From Escherichia sp. ESNIH1 (GTDB lineage Bacteria; Pseudomonadota; Gammaproteobacteria; Enterobacterales; Enterobacteriaceae): a stretch of 64,000 bases of DNA. Positions 53,067 to 62,084 of the stretch are shown here, one piece after another. The notes beneath the pieces are model-generated. The model did not search any database and was not told the DNA's origin. It saw only the letters and a list, made by a program, of their open reading frames with translations. The translations under genes were made by a program, and so were the position numbers. The stretch spans positions 1-64,000 of the forward strand of contig PQKR01000010.1 of NCBI GenBank assembly GCA_002918705.1, written 5' to 3'. Positions within the stretch are counted from its first letter, which is position 1. Every line of letters begins with the position of its first letter.

Positions 53067-55553
53067 ATGTATAAATTTAACCTCATTACGATGGGGATTA
53101 TCTCCTCTTTGCTTTTGCATATTGCTTCTGCCCGAGCTGAAACATTCGACACCCATTTTTTGCATGGGGGAATAAAAGGATCAAAAACATCCGATCTGGC
53201 GCTTGAAGGCGATAAACCCCTTCCCGGGGCATACGATCTGGATATCTATCTCAATGATGAATGGCGCGGGCGTTACAGTCTGGTTGTGGCTGATGATCCT
53301 GATAAAACTTGCTTACCTCTCTCTCAGCTACAGCAGATAGGTATTAAAACCGAGGCGTTTAAAAACCTGAAGCCGGAAGAGTGCATTGCACTCAGTGACG
53401 CTGTACAGGGTGGCAGCGTTAATTATGATCTCAGCCAGCTTGCGCTCAAACTCACCGTTCCTCAGGCCTGGGTTAACGCCCACGAGCGTGGCTACATGCC
53501 GCCGGAAACCTGGGATCGTGGGATTAATGCCTTCTACACCTCCTACTATGCCAGCCAGTACTACAGCGACTACAAACAGAACGGCACGAGTAAGAGCAGC
53601 TATATCAATTTTAACAGCGGCCTGAATTTATTGGGTTTCCAGCTGCACTCCAGCACCAACTACACCAAAACCGACGATAGCCAGGGTAAGTGGAAGAGCA
53701 ATACGCTCTATCTGGAGCGTGGCATTCCTGAAATTCTGAGCACCGTCCGCGCCGGGGATATGTATACCGACGGCGAACTGTTTGACGCAGTGCGCTTTAA
53801 CGGCGTCCGGCTGTGGCGTGATATGCAGATGCTGCCTGATTCTAAGCAGAACTTCACGCCAGTGGTACGCGGGATTGCCCAGAGCAATGCGTTAGTTACC
53901 GTGGAACAGAACGGCTTTGTGGTCTATCAGAGCGAAGTTCCTCCCGGCCCGTTTGCTATTGATGACTTACAGCTGGCGGGCGGCGGAGCCGACCTGGACG
54001 TTACGGTGAAAGAGGCGGATGGTACGACGACGCACTACCTGGTGCCCTTCTCCAGCGTGCCGAAAATGCTGCAGCCAGGCGTGGTGAAATATGACGTTTC
54101 TGCTGGACGTAGCCATATTGAGGGAGCCAGCAACCAGGCAGATTTTATGCAGGGAAGCTGGCAGTACGGCGTCAATAACCTGATAACGCTCTACACCGGT
54201 ACGATGCTGGCGGATGACTATAATGCTTTCCTGGTAGGTAGCGGCTGGAATACTCGCATAGGGGCAATCTCGCTGGACGTCACTCGTTCCCACAGCAGCC
54301 AGGACGATGGCAAGACCTATGATGGCCAGAGTTATCAGGTTGCATGGAGTAAATATCTGTCGCCTACCGGCACCCAGCTATCAATGGCCGCATGGCGCTA
54401 CTCTTCGAAAGATTACCGCACCTTTAACGATCACGTCTGGGCCAATAATAAAAATAGCTACCATCGTGACGATGACGATGTGTATGACATTGCCGACTAC
54501 TACCAAAACGACTTTGGCCGTAAAAACAGCTTCTCGCTGGCCGTTAACCAGGCGCTGCCCACAGGCTGGGGATCGCTCTCCGGCAGCGCCCTATGGCGCG
54601 ACTACTGGCAGCGGGGCGGAACCCGCAACGATGTCCAGCTAAGCTATTCGAACAGCTGGTCACGCGTTACTTATACCCTCTCCGTCAGCCAGTCCTACGA
54701 TGAGGATGACCGGGAAGATAAACGGTTTAATATCTACTTCTCGATTCCTTTCTCGTGGGGTGATGATATCGCCACGCCACGGCGCGACCTGTACGTCTCT
54801 AACAGCACTACCTTTGATGATGACGGCTACCAGTCGAATAACACCAATATTAACGGTATTGCGGGCGAAAGGGATCAGTTTAACTATGGCGTGAACCTGA
54901 GCCACCAGCGGCAGGATCATGAAACCGCCGCAGGCGCGAACCTCGCCTGGCACGCCCCCTTCGCTACCCTTGACGGTAGCTATAGCCAGTCTAATCACTA
55001 TAACCAGGCCAGCGGTAGCATTCAGGGCGGCGTGGTGGCCTGGAGCGGTGGCGTTAATTTAACTCATTCCCTCACCGAGACCTTTGCCATTATTGATGCG
55101 CCGGGGCTGGAAGGCGCTGCAATACAGGGCAACAAATTCAATACCACCAGTAAGCAAGGTAAAGCGATCTATAGCAGCTTAACCCCTTACCGTGAAAATA
55201 CCCTGTTGCTGGATACCTCCAATACCGAAAGTGACGTCGCGTTAAACGGCAATCGCAAAGGTATTGTGCCCTATCGTGGCGCGGTCGTGCTGGCTAAGTT
55301 TGATACGGACAGTCGTAAGCCGCACCTTTTCACAGCCAGACGCCCGGACGGTTCTCCGCTGACCTTTGGCTATGAAGTAGAAGACGATGCAGGCCAGAAT
55401 GTAGGCGTAGTCGCCCAGGGCAGCCAGCTATTTATTCGTACTGATAGCGTGCCGCAGTCTGTGCATGTCGCTACGGATAAACAGCAGAGTCTCTTCTGTA
55501 CCATCACATTCGGTAAAACAATCGACGAAAGCAAAGTTTATACTTGCCGCTAA
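53067..55553 (+). CDS. Outer-membrane fimbrial usher
   Basis: 828 residues, FimD/PapC-like. Signal peptide ends ...HIASARA; the N-terminal domain (TFDTHFLHGGIKGSKTSDLALEGDKPLPGAYDLDIYLNDEWRG) recruits chaperone-subunit complexes. The 24-strand barrel region (YFSIPFSWGDD; SLSGSALWRDYWQRGG) is followed by the C-terminal domain with the paired cysteines (SLFCTITF...VYTC). Length is in the normal range (about 800-880). Its stop is 11 bp before the adhesin start. Confidence 0.92.
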   Translation: MYKFNLITMGIISSLLLHIASARAETFDTHFLHGGIKGSKTSDLALEGDKPLPGAYDLDIYLNDEWRGRYSLVVADDPDKTCLPLSQLQQIGIKTEAFKNLKPEECIALSDAVQGGSVNYDLSQLALKLTVPQAWVNAHERGYMPPETWDRGINAFYTSYYASQYYSDYKQNGTSKSSYINFNSGLNLLGFQLHSSTNYTKTDDSQGKWKSNTLYLERGIPEILSTVRAGDMYTDGELFDAVRFNGVRLWRDMQMLPDSKQNFTPVVRGIAQSNALVTVEQNGFVVYQSEVPPGPFAIDDLQLAGGGADLDVTVKEADGTTTHYLVPFSSVPKMLQPGVVKYDVSAGRSHIEGASNQADFMQGSWQYGVNNLITLYTGTMLADDYNAFLVGSGWNTRIGAISLDVTRSHSSQDDGKTYDGQSYQVAWSKYLSPTGTQLSMAAWRYSSKDYRTFNDHVWANNKNSYHRDDDDVYDIADYYQNDFGRKNSFSLAVNQALPTGWGSLSGSALWRDYWQRGGTRNDVQLSYSNSWSRVTYTLSVSQSYDEDDREDKRFNIYFSIPFSWGDDIATPRRDLYVSNSTTFDDDGYQSNNTNINGIAGERDQFNYGVNLSHQRQDHETAAGANLAWHAPFATLDGSYSQSNHYNQASGSIQGGVVAWSGGVNLTHSLTETFAIIDAPGLEGAAIQGNKFNTTSKQGKAIYSSLTPYRENTLLLDTSNTESDVALNGNRKGIVPYRGAVVLAKFDTDSRKPHLFTARRPDGSPLTFGYEVEDDAGQNVGVVAQGSQLFIRTDSVPQSVHVATDKQQSLFCTITFGKTIDESKVYTCR

Positions 55554-55564
55554 AAGGAATGACT

Positions 55565-56581
55565 ATGCGTATTTTACTGGCACTTATTACGGTATTTGCT
55601 GTTTTTCAGGCTCAGGCTTATTGCTATATTACTGGGAGTACTAACCAAAGGGAAGTAACATCAGATCCTATTGAGCTTAATCTGGATACAAATTCTGGGA
55701 CTATTACCAAAACAGTCAATCTAAAAAGTGACACTCCTGATTTTAAATGTTTCTTGGGCACTTCACAAACTAACACCTTTAGCCTATCAACTGCCAATGG
55801 TAGCGCCCAGTATTATTCCATTACAAATGGCGTTCACCGCCTGGTGTTGAAAGTCTCTCTGGAGTCGCAGTCTCCTACTCAATCCTCTTTTTATACTGGT
55901 CCTATAATAGGAACCACTACCTATAAAGCCGAACAACTTAACTCGCAATTTTCTTACAAGTTAACATATAGTGTTCAAAGCATTGAACACGAAACCAGTG
56001 CAAAAAGCCAAAGCATCAATGAGCCATTTCCACTTGATGACTATATTATTATCAGGCCTTACCCCTGTTCTAATAACATTTGTTATCTTGGGTTTAATAA
56101 TTCCGCACACCAATACATAAATAAAGTTAGAGTAGTCGCCAAATTTACTCCTACTACCTGTGCTTTTGGAAACCAGGAGGTTTCAGCAAAGGATATCAGC
56201 TATCATGAAATTGATAGCAACGCCTTCGACACGCCTAAGACGATACAGCCAACGTTGAAGTGCAGCACCACAACCAGCATGGCGACCAGCAATATCTATT
56301 ACCACTTTGAACCTATCAGCAACATCAACAACGGTATACTAGAAAACGATTTAGCTACACAACCGGGAAGTGCGGGAGAAGTTGGATTTAAGCTAAGGAA
56401 TAATGGTGAGGATCTTATTTTTCAGCCCAGCCAGAAATTTACTCTTGCTAACCGGGGTAATGCCGTATCGAATTCGATAGATTATCCGCTCAATTTACAG
56501 CTCCGCTATGCCCGCTATGGTAATAAAGTGTTTACTGGCAAGGTCCAAAGCAAGGTCAAAGTCGTTGTGGATTATGATTAA
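55565..56581 (+). CDS. Putative fimbrial tip adhesin or minor subunit
   Basis: 338 residues from the ATG at 55565 (AAAAGGA 6 bases upstream). Sec signal MRILLALITVFAVFQAQA, then a mature part that begins YCYITGSTNQREVTSDPIEL. The ~300-residue mature length, cysteines spread over two halves (CYI..., KCFLGT, CSNNICYLG, CAFG, KCSTTTS) and a C-terminal beta-strand (VQSKVKVVVDYD) suggest a two-domain adhesin: lectin half and pilin half. The gene is strikingly AT-rich compared with the usher. Ligand unknown. Last gene of the operon. A 69-bp gap follows. Confidence 0.78.
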   Translation: MRILLALITVFAVFQAQAYCYITGSTNQREVTSDPIELNLDTNSGTITKTVNLKSDTPDFKCFLGTSQTNTFSLSTANGSAQYYSITNGVHRLVLKVSLESQSPTQSSFYTGPIIGTTTYKAEQLNSQFSYKLTYSVQSIEHETSAKSQSINEPFPLDDYIIIRPYPCSNNICYLGFNNSAHQYINKVRVVAKFTPTTCAFGNQEVSAKDISYHEIDSNAFDTPKTIQPTLKCSTTTSMATSNIYYHFEPISNINNGILENDLATQPGSAGEVGFKLRNNGEDLIFQPSQKFTLANRGNAVSNSIDYPLNLQLRYARYGNKVFTGKVQSKVKVVVDYD

Positions 56582-56602
56582 GAGCAAGCGATAACAAACT
56601 CA

Positions 56603-56642
56603 CCTGTGGTTCTTGAACCATAATGAGGTAAAAGACCACAGG
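56603..56642. promoter_or_regulatory. Inverted repeats upstream of the quinone oxidoreductase gene
   Basis: Outer arms CCTGTGGT (56603-56610) and ACCACAGG (56635-56642) enclose an inner perfect palindrome GGTTCTTGAACC (56608-56619). The outer arm overlaps the ribosome site (AGGAGA) of the oxidoreductase. It may be both the fimbrial operon end and an operator. The partner is unknown. Confidence 0.45.
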
Positions 56643-56650
56643 AGAATAAG

Positions 56651-57691
56651 ATGTCCGAACAAGCCTATACCATTCCTGACACCATGACCGCGATTGACAT
56701 TACTCAGCCCGGCGGGCCGGAGGTTCTGCAGGCGACAACGCGCCCGGTGCCGTCTCCGCAGGCGAACGAAGTGCTGATCCGCATCGTTGCCGCAGGGGTT
56801 AACGGTCCGGACGTGTTGCAGCGTAAGGGGCAGTATGCGCCGCCGCCAGGGGCGTCTGATATCCCAGGCCTGGAGGTATCAGGTGTCGTGGTTGCCGTTG
56901 GCGCTGAGGTGCAAAGTTTCGCGCCGGGAGACCGGGTTGCCGCCCTGATTACCGGCGGCGGCTACGCTGAGTACTGCACTGCCCATGAGAGCAATACCCT
57001 GCCCCTGCCGCCCGGACTGAACTTTGTCGAAGCGGCGGCGCTGCCGGAAACCTTTATGACGGTCTGGCTTAACATGTTCCAGCGCGGCCAGTTTAAAGCC
57101 GGTGATATTATCCTGATCCACGGCGGCGCATCCGGCATTGGCACCACGGCGACCATGCTGGCAAAAGCCTTTGGCGCAGCGAAGATCATCACAACCGTGG
57201 GTTCCGACGAACACCGTCAGGCCAGCCTGAAGCTCGGCACGGACGTTGCCGTGCTCTATAAAGAAGAGGATTTTGTTGAGGTGACCAAAAAGGTGACCGA
57301 CGGGCATGGGGCAGACATTATCCTTGATATCATCGCGGGTGATTATGTTGCGCGAAACTACGAGGCAGCGGCGATGCACGGGCGTATCGTGCAGATTAGC
57401 GTGCTCGCCGGCCCAGCTAAAGAGCTAAACCTGTTCCCGATGCTCACCAAGCAGCTGATGCATATCGGCTCTACCCTGCGCTCGCGCTCGCCCGCCGCTA
57501 AAGCTGAAATCATTGAAGAGCTTAACGACCACGTCTGGCCGCTGATTGAGGCCGGGAAGCTTAAACCGCAAATCTACAAAACGTTCCCGCTCGCGGAGGC
57601 GGCCGATGCTCACCGGTTACTGGATGAGGGGACGCATATCGGCAAGGTTGTCTTAATTGCGGATGAGGATGAAGCAACGGACCGTATATAA
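56651..57691 (+). CDS. NAD(P)H quinone oxidoreductase, PIG3/TP53I3-like
   Basis: 346 residues of the medium-chain dehydrogenase superfamily, zeta-crystallin-like branch. NADPH-binding motif is the Rossmann region GGASGIGTTATMLAKAFG with the preceding AAALPETFMTVWLN. No zinc ligands are visible, as expected for this branch. Reduces quinones or alpha-beta-unsaturated carbonyls. Followed after 31 bp by a LysR-family gene. Confidence 0.87.
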   Translation: MSEQAYTIPDTMTAIDITQPGGPEVLQATTRPVPSPQANEVLIRIVAAGVNGPDVLQRKGQYAPPPGASDIPGLEVSGVVVAVGAEVQSFAPGDRVAALITGGGYAEYCTAHESNTLPLPPGLNFVEAAALPETFMTVWLNMFQRGQFKAGDIILIHGGASGIGTTATMLAKAFGAAKIITTVGSDEHRQASLKLGTDVAVLYKEEDFVEVTKKVTDGHGADIILDIIAGDYVARNYEAAAMHGRIVQISVLAGPAKELNLFPMLTKQLMHIGSTLRSRSPAAKAEIIEELNDHVWPLIEAGKLKPQIYKTFPLAEAADAHRLLDEGTHIGKVVLIADEDEATDRI

Positions 57692-57722
57692 TCAGCCGTA
57701 ATATGACAAACGGGGATTATAA

Positions 57723-58631
57723 ATGGATCAGCTGGTAGCGATACGGGCTTTTGCCCGGGTAGTAGAGGCAGGTAACTTCACCCGGGCGGCAGACTCGCTG
57801 GAGATGCCCAATGCTACGGTCAGCAAGCTGATTCAGGAGCTGGAGGCGCACCTTGGCGTGCGCCTTTTGCAGCGCACTACCCGGCGCGTGACGGTCACCC
57901 CCGAAGGGCGCGACTACTATGAAAAGAGCGCCCGCATCCTGCGCGACCTGGAAGATATCGATACCTCCTTTAGCGCAGCCCGCAGCAAGCCGCGCGGGCT
58001 GCTGCGCATCGATATCGGTGGATCTACCGCCCGCGACGTGCTCATCCCTATCCTTCCCGAGTTTATGACGCGCTATCCGGATATCCGCATCGATCTGGGG
58101 GTATCCGACCGCGCCGTCGATCTGATCAGCGATAACGTCGACTGCGTGATCCGCGGCGGCCCGCTGGAGAGCTCGTCCCTTATTGCCCGCCATATTGGCT
58201 CGGCAACGCTCATCACCTGTGCGACGCCGGAGTACCTTAAAGCCTTCGGCACGCCCGCCTACCCGGAGGAGCTAAAAAACGGCCACCGGCTGGTAAGCTA
58301 TCTCTCACCACAAAACGGCAGAGCCTTCCCTTTTCGCTTCGAGCATAACGGCGAGAAAACGGACATTAAGGTCGATCATCGTATCGGCGTTAATGAGAGT
58401 AATGCCCATCTGGCGGCAGGCCTGGCGGGGCTGGGCGTTATTCAGACCTTTAGCTATTCGACGGCTGAGGCGCTGCGCAACGGCACGCTGGTGGAGATCC
58501 TCAAAGCGTGGCGGCCTGCGCCCTATCCTTTTCATGTAGTCTATCCGCAGAGCCGTCACGTCACGCACCGGCTACGCGTGTTTATCGACTGGCTGCTGGA
58601 GCGCTTTCCGCAGCGAGTGGCGGGAGCGTGA
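57723..58631 (+). CDS. LysR-family transcriptional regulator
   Basis: 302 residues. N-terminal helix-turn-helix (MDQLVAIRAFARVVEAGNFTRAADSLEMPNATVSKLIQELE) and a LysR substrate-binding domain (LRIDIGGSTARDVLIPILPEF). It resembles the large group that includes DsdC-like/YafC-type regulators controlling oxidoreductases. Same direction as, and 31 bp behind, the quinone oxidoreductase gene, so control of that gene is likely. Confidence 0.88.
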   Translation: MDQLVAIRAFARVVEAGNFTRAADSLEMPNATVSKLIQELEAHLGVRLLQRTTRRVTVTPEGRDYYEKSARILRDLEDIDTSFSAARSKPRGLLRIDIGGSTARDVLIPILPEFMTRYPDIRIDLGVSDRAVDLISDNVDCVIRGGPLESSSLIARHIGSATLITCATPEYLKAFGTPAYPEELKNGHRLVSYLSPQNGRAFPFRFEHNGEKTDIKVDHRIGVNESNAHLAAGLAGLGVIQTFSYSTAEALRNGTLVEILKAWRPAPYPFHVVYPQSRHVTHRLRVFIDWLLERFPQRVAGA

Positions 58632-58728
58632 TGTACCCTCCAGCGATGATTGTAAAATAGACGATTCATTGCGCACGCTGCCAGCGGCCAGGTTATAAAT
58701 AGGGAGAGTCTATTGCGGATACGCGCCT

Positions 58729-60090
58729 ATGATGCGGCTAACCCTGATCCTGCTTGGCATTGATTTTCTGCGATCGCACTGGCGCGGCCTGCGTCGTTTC
58801 GGCTGGGTAACGCTCACCGCAGGCGTAGTGCTGTTTATCGACGCGCTGGACGGCGCGCTATTCTTCCCCATTGAGCTTTTTGCCTCGCTGCTGCTGTTTG
58901 AAGGCGGCGCGACGCTGATGGTGGCCCACAGCGGCATGGGCGGCCAGCGTATTCTGCGCTACGTCAAGGGCGCAGCCTTCTCTCTTGCTGCGGTACTGAT
59001 CCTCGCCGGGAACCACGATGGTAACTTTCTGCTGTCGATGATCTTCGGCCTGCTCTTCCTGTTTGATGGCGCGCTGCAGATCGCCTCTGCGGTTGTCGTC
59101 CGCTATCAACGCTGGCGGCCTGCGCTGTGGGGCGGGATCGTCGAGATCGTGCTGGCCCTGTTTTTCTTTCAGCCCTGGCCCTCTGACTATGCCGGCACCG
59201 TTCCCTACTGCCTGGGCCTGGTGCTCGCCTTTGCCGGCTGGAACCTGTTTATCCTCGCGAATCGCGTCAAACGGGCCGCGGCTAACCCTGGCCTGAAGGG
59301 CGAAGAGTTTATGGCGGAGACGGATACGCCTCCTCCCGCCGTGGTGGAGTGGGAAGGGCCGCCGGACGACGATGAAAAAGCCCTGACCGTTCATGTCTGG
59401 ACCCCGGTGGGCTCCGCCGCAAGCGAGGCCGTTCCGCGCCCGGTTATCAGCCGCTATATCGCCGCCGTCGATCGCAACGGCGTCATCTCCACCGGCCATG
59501 CCGCGCTGGAGTCCCCCGGCGGCATCTATATCAGCCTCTACCCCGCCGTACAGATCGACCGCTCACCAGATGCGTTTGCCCGTACGCTACGTGCTACACC
59601 GGAAAACGACGTGCCGGGACAGTTTCAGCCGGACTATGCCACGGAGTCGGTACAGTGGTGCCCATCGACACGCAAGGTGCGCATCCGTAACTACAGCGAG
59701 GCGCGGCTGGCAGCGTTTTGGGAGCGCTATCGTCAGGATGAGTCCTACAATCTGACGCATCGGAACTGCTCCAGCACCGTGGCCCGGGCGCTGGAGGCTG
59801 CACTGGAGGGATCGGTCGGACGGCTGTGGCAGGCGCGCGGGTTCTGGATGGCGATGGGTAAGCTGATGTCCACGCCGGAGCTGTGGGTGGCCCTCCAGCT
59901 GCGCAAACGCGCAGAGACGATGGCCTGGACGCCGGGGCTGGTGCTCGACTATGCTCGCGCCCTGAGTATGCTCGCCGACCCACGTCCGACCGGCTGGTTT
60001 AACACCGTTGGCCGTGCACTGAAAAGAATGTTCCATCGCCGGGTGGCCTGGGAGAAAGGCGAAAGCGGCGAAGGGATGGAGGGGGAGTAA
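58729..60090 (+). CDS. HdeD-like membrane domain fused to a cysteine-hydrolase-like domain
   Basis: 453 residues in two parts. Residues 1-180 contain six membrane helices in the HdeD (DUF308) arrangement (about 26-41, 45-65, 82-95, 100-118, 133-148, 158-177). After an acidic, Pro-rich linker (about 185-220), residues about 220-400 show a candidate papain/NlpC-P60-like hydrolase: VHVWTPVGS, H257 in STGHAAL, and C347 in THRNCSSTVARAL. The circularly ordered His-then-Cys arrangement is as in permuted NlpC/P60-like enzymes. Start at 58729 is used; the ribosome site is weak. Acid stress or envelope remodelling is plausible, not shown. Confidence 0.72.
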   Translation: MMRLTLILLGIDFLRSHWRGLRRFGWVTLTAGVVLFIDALDGALFFPIELFASLLLFEGGATLMVAHSGMGGQRILRYVKGAAFSLAAVLILAGNHDGNFLLSMIFGLLFLFDGALQIASAVVVRYQRWRPALWGGIVEIVLALFFFQPWPSDYAGTVPYCLGLVLAFAGWNLFILANRVKRAAANPGLKGEEFMAETDTPPPAVVEWEGPPDDDEKALTVHVWTPVGSAASEAVPRPVISRYIAAVDRNGVISTGHAALESPGGIYISLYPAVQIDRSPDAFARTLRATPENDVPGQFQPDYATESVQWCPSTRKVRIRNYSEARLAAFWERYRQDESYNLTHRNCSSTVARALEAALEGSVGRLWQARGFWMAMGKLMSTPELWVALQLRKRAETMAWTPGLVLDYARALSMLADPRPTGWFNTVGRALKRMFHRRVAWEKGESGEGMEGE

Positions 60091-60105
60091 TCGCCCCGCA
60101 TAACA

Positions 60106-61068
60106 CTACTCCGCCCTGGACTGCGCATACTTATAGAGCCGGTCGCGGGCGAGGTTTTTCATCTTCACCTCGCACATGATGTCAAAATCCGCAAACGAGA
60201 GCGCCCAATCGTTGAGCGTCGGGTTGAAGAAGAAGTCCGAGTGCGCCCTGAGCTTGGTTTTTGGCACGCCAAGGCTGCCCTGATCCGGGAAGCCCTGCTC
60301 AGGGATAATTCCCTCCTGCGAAATGGAGTAGTGCATCACCGGCCTGACGTCCCGCCAGGAGGCCTTAACTTGCGCAATACGCGGATCGTTGGGCTGGATA
60401 AACGCCCCCTCCTTCACCCAGTGATGGTGAATATCCACCACGATCGGGCAGAGCGCTTGCGCCTGGAGGACATCATCTAGCGAGCAGGATATCTCGTCGT
60501 TCTCGACGGTCAGCATCCGCCTGGCCTCCGGGCTAAGCCTGCCGAAAGCGCTTTTGAACCCGGCAAAGCCCGCTTTACCATTCATATGAATATTGATTTT
60601 GAAATCCTGGAAGGTTTTGCCATAGCCCATCAGCGTCGCGCAGAGAGCATGGTACTCCACATCCTCCAGGGCTCGCTCCACCACCAGCACATTGTCCGAG
60701 GCGAGCACCGAGTACTGCCCAGGGTGAAACGAGAGGCGGATATCGTTAGCCCGCGCGAAATCACCGCATTTGGTGAACAGCGGATAGAGCTCCGGCAAGA
60801 ACTCCTTATACAGCGCCGTGGCCTCGGGCACGGTATAGAGCGGCAGCAGATCGCTGCCGATGCGCATCATCCGTAGCGCGGGCGGCAACTGGGCCAGCTC
60901 CTGAAAAAGCAGATAGAGGTTGGTCAGGTTGGTCGCTGACAGCATGTAGATCAGCTTTGATCGCTCTTCGCTCTCCAGACTTAAAAATCGCGTACGGGTA
61001 GTGGCTTTAAAGGGGAAACGCTGCTTTAAATCCGGGTCCAGAAACTTACAAGCGAAGCCTAATTTCAT
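60106..61068 (-). CDS. uvsE: UV DNA damage endonuclease (UVDE family)
   Basis: 320 residues from the ATG at 61068 (TGGAGGAC-type ribosome site upstream); an earlier frame start at 61392 is rejected. TIM-barrel AP-endonuclease-like enzyme that nicks DNA 5' to UV photoproducts and starts an alternative excision repair. Starts MKLGFACKF. Metal ligands are visible: LSFHPGQYSV (His), TVENDE (Glu), VDIHHHWV (Asp, His), MHYSIS (His), HSDFFFN (His/Asp), CEVKMK (Glu). Length fits the bacterial family (about 300). Its gap to the HdeD-hydrolase gene is 15 bp, convergent. Confidence 0.9.
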   Translation of the reverse strand: MKLGFACKFLDPDLKQRFPFKATTRTRFLSLESEERSKLIYMLSATNLTNLYLLFQELAQLPPALRMMRIGSDLLPLYTVPEATALYKEFLPELYPLFTKCGDFARANDIRLSFHPGQYSVLASDNVLVVERALEDVEYHALCATLMGYGKTFQDFKINIHMNGKAGFAGFKSAFGRLSPEARRMLTVENDEISCSLDDVLQAQALCPIVVDIHHHWVKEGAFIQPNDPRIAQVKASWRDVRPVMHYSISQEGIIPEQGFPDQGSLGVPKTKLRAHSDFFFNPTLNDWALSFADFDIMCEVKMKNLARDRLYKYAQSRAE

Positions 61069-61179
61069 GTGTCCTCCACAAGATAACCTTATGCGAGTGT
61101 AGCAGGCATTACCGTAGTCCTTCTGTTTAAGCAAAGGCGTTATACTATCGGCACATTTTTTAAGGCTGTCGTTACTGAT

Positions 61180-61518
61180 ATGAAAAGGGTTAAATCCCGC
61201 ACTGTTATTCTGCTTATTGCCCTTGTTGCACTGCTGGCCTGGTGGCTGGTTCCGCACTATAGCGATGAGGATAAGGCCTGGTACGCCTCGGTACTGTGCA
61301 CCGTAAAAAGCAGCTCTCCTGCGGCTGGACTGACCGAAATGGAGCAGATGATCGAAGGCGGCAATTCGGATTATGCGTTGAAGAAAACACACTTCTCTCC
61401 GTCGCTAGGCAAGAAGATGCTTCACGCCTGGGAGCAGCTTAGCGATACAGAGAAGCAGCAGGCGATGGAAACGCCGAAAGGGTGCGCCGGGCCGCTGCTG
61501 GCGAAGATGGGTGACTAG
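61180..61518 (+). CDS. Small membrane-anchored protein of unknown family
   Basis: 112 residues. One N-terminal membrane helix (residues 8-24, TVILLIALVALLAWWLV) acts as signal-anchor; the rest should be periplasmic, with two cysteines (C40, C102) that could form a disulfide. No recognised domain. The stop TAG (61516-61518) shares a CTAG tetranucleotide with the stop of the convergent VOC gene, so the two genes overlap by four bases. Divergent from the UV endonuclease. Confidence 0.65.
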   Translation: MKRVKSRTVILLIALVALLAWWLVPHYSDEDKAWYASVLCTVKSSSPAAGLTEMEQMIEGGNSDYALKKTHFSPSLGKKMLHAWEQLSDTEKQQAMETPKGCAGPLLAKMGD

Positions 61519-61928
61519 TCGATGTACTGGCTGAAACGGAGAAGATAGCCGTCAGGATCCTGCACCAGAAACTCCCGCTGACACGCCTCTGTGTCGCCTG
61601 TGCTGTAAGCGTTATCGCGAAGGGTACGATATAGCGCGATGCCATTGGCCTGCAGGCGGGCGACAATCGGCGCGACATCATCTACTTCAATTTGAAAATT
61701 TACGCCCCGTCCCAGCGGCCGGACAAGTTTAGCCGTATTCCAACCGCTATCGTGGTACTGCTCAAGCATCAGCTGCGCCTCGCCTATACAAACGTAGGCA
61801 AACTCCGGATCGTGACGTCTGATCATGACAGAAAATCCAAGGATCTCGACGTAAAAGTGCAGCGAGGCGGGGAAATCCGTTACGGTCAGTTCGGGAACCA
61901 TGCGGTTCCAGTAGGTTTGGTCAGACAT
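61515..61928 (-). CDS. VOC-family protein (bleomycin-resistance/glyoxalase fold)
   Basis: 137 residues from the ATG at 61928 (MSDQTYWNRMVPELTVTDFPASLHFY); an upstream frame start at 62090 adds 54 unrelated residues and is rejected. Two beta-alpha-beta-beta-beta repeats, with LMLEQYHDSGWN in the first half and REFLVQDPDGYLLRF, the family's C-terminal signature. Resembles bleomycin-binding proteins, which sequester the drug without catalysis; other VOC roles are possible. Confidence 0.83.
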   Translation of the reverse strand: MSDQTYWNRMVPELTVTDFPASLHFYVEILGFSVMIRRHDPEFAYVCIGEAQLMLEQYHDSGWNTAKLVRPLGRGVNFQIEVDDVAPIVARLQANGIALYRTLRDNAYSTGDTEACQREFLVQDPDGYLLRFSQYID

Positions 61929-62084
61929 TGTCACTCCCTGGAAAACAAGTAAGCCTATCTTGCGTCCAATCATCTGAGCGAGCATGCCCGGAAAATTGAC
62001 GTGATTTTTGGTAACAATGACACAAACGTGACACAGGGAGGAAATCAGGCAGGCTTGAAGTAAGCTTAAGTGCTTGAATACTAA

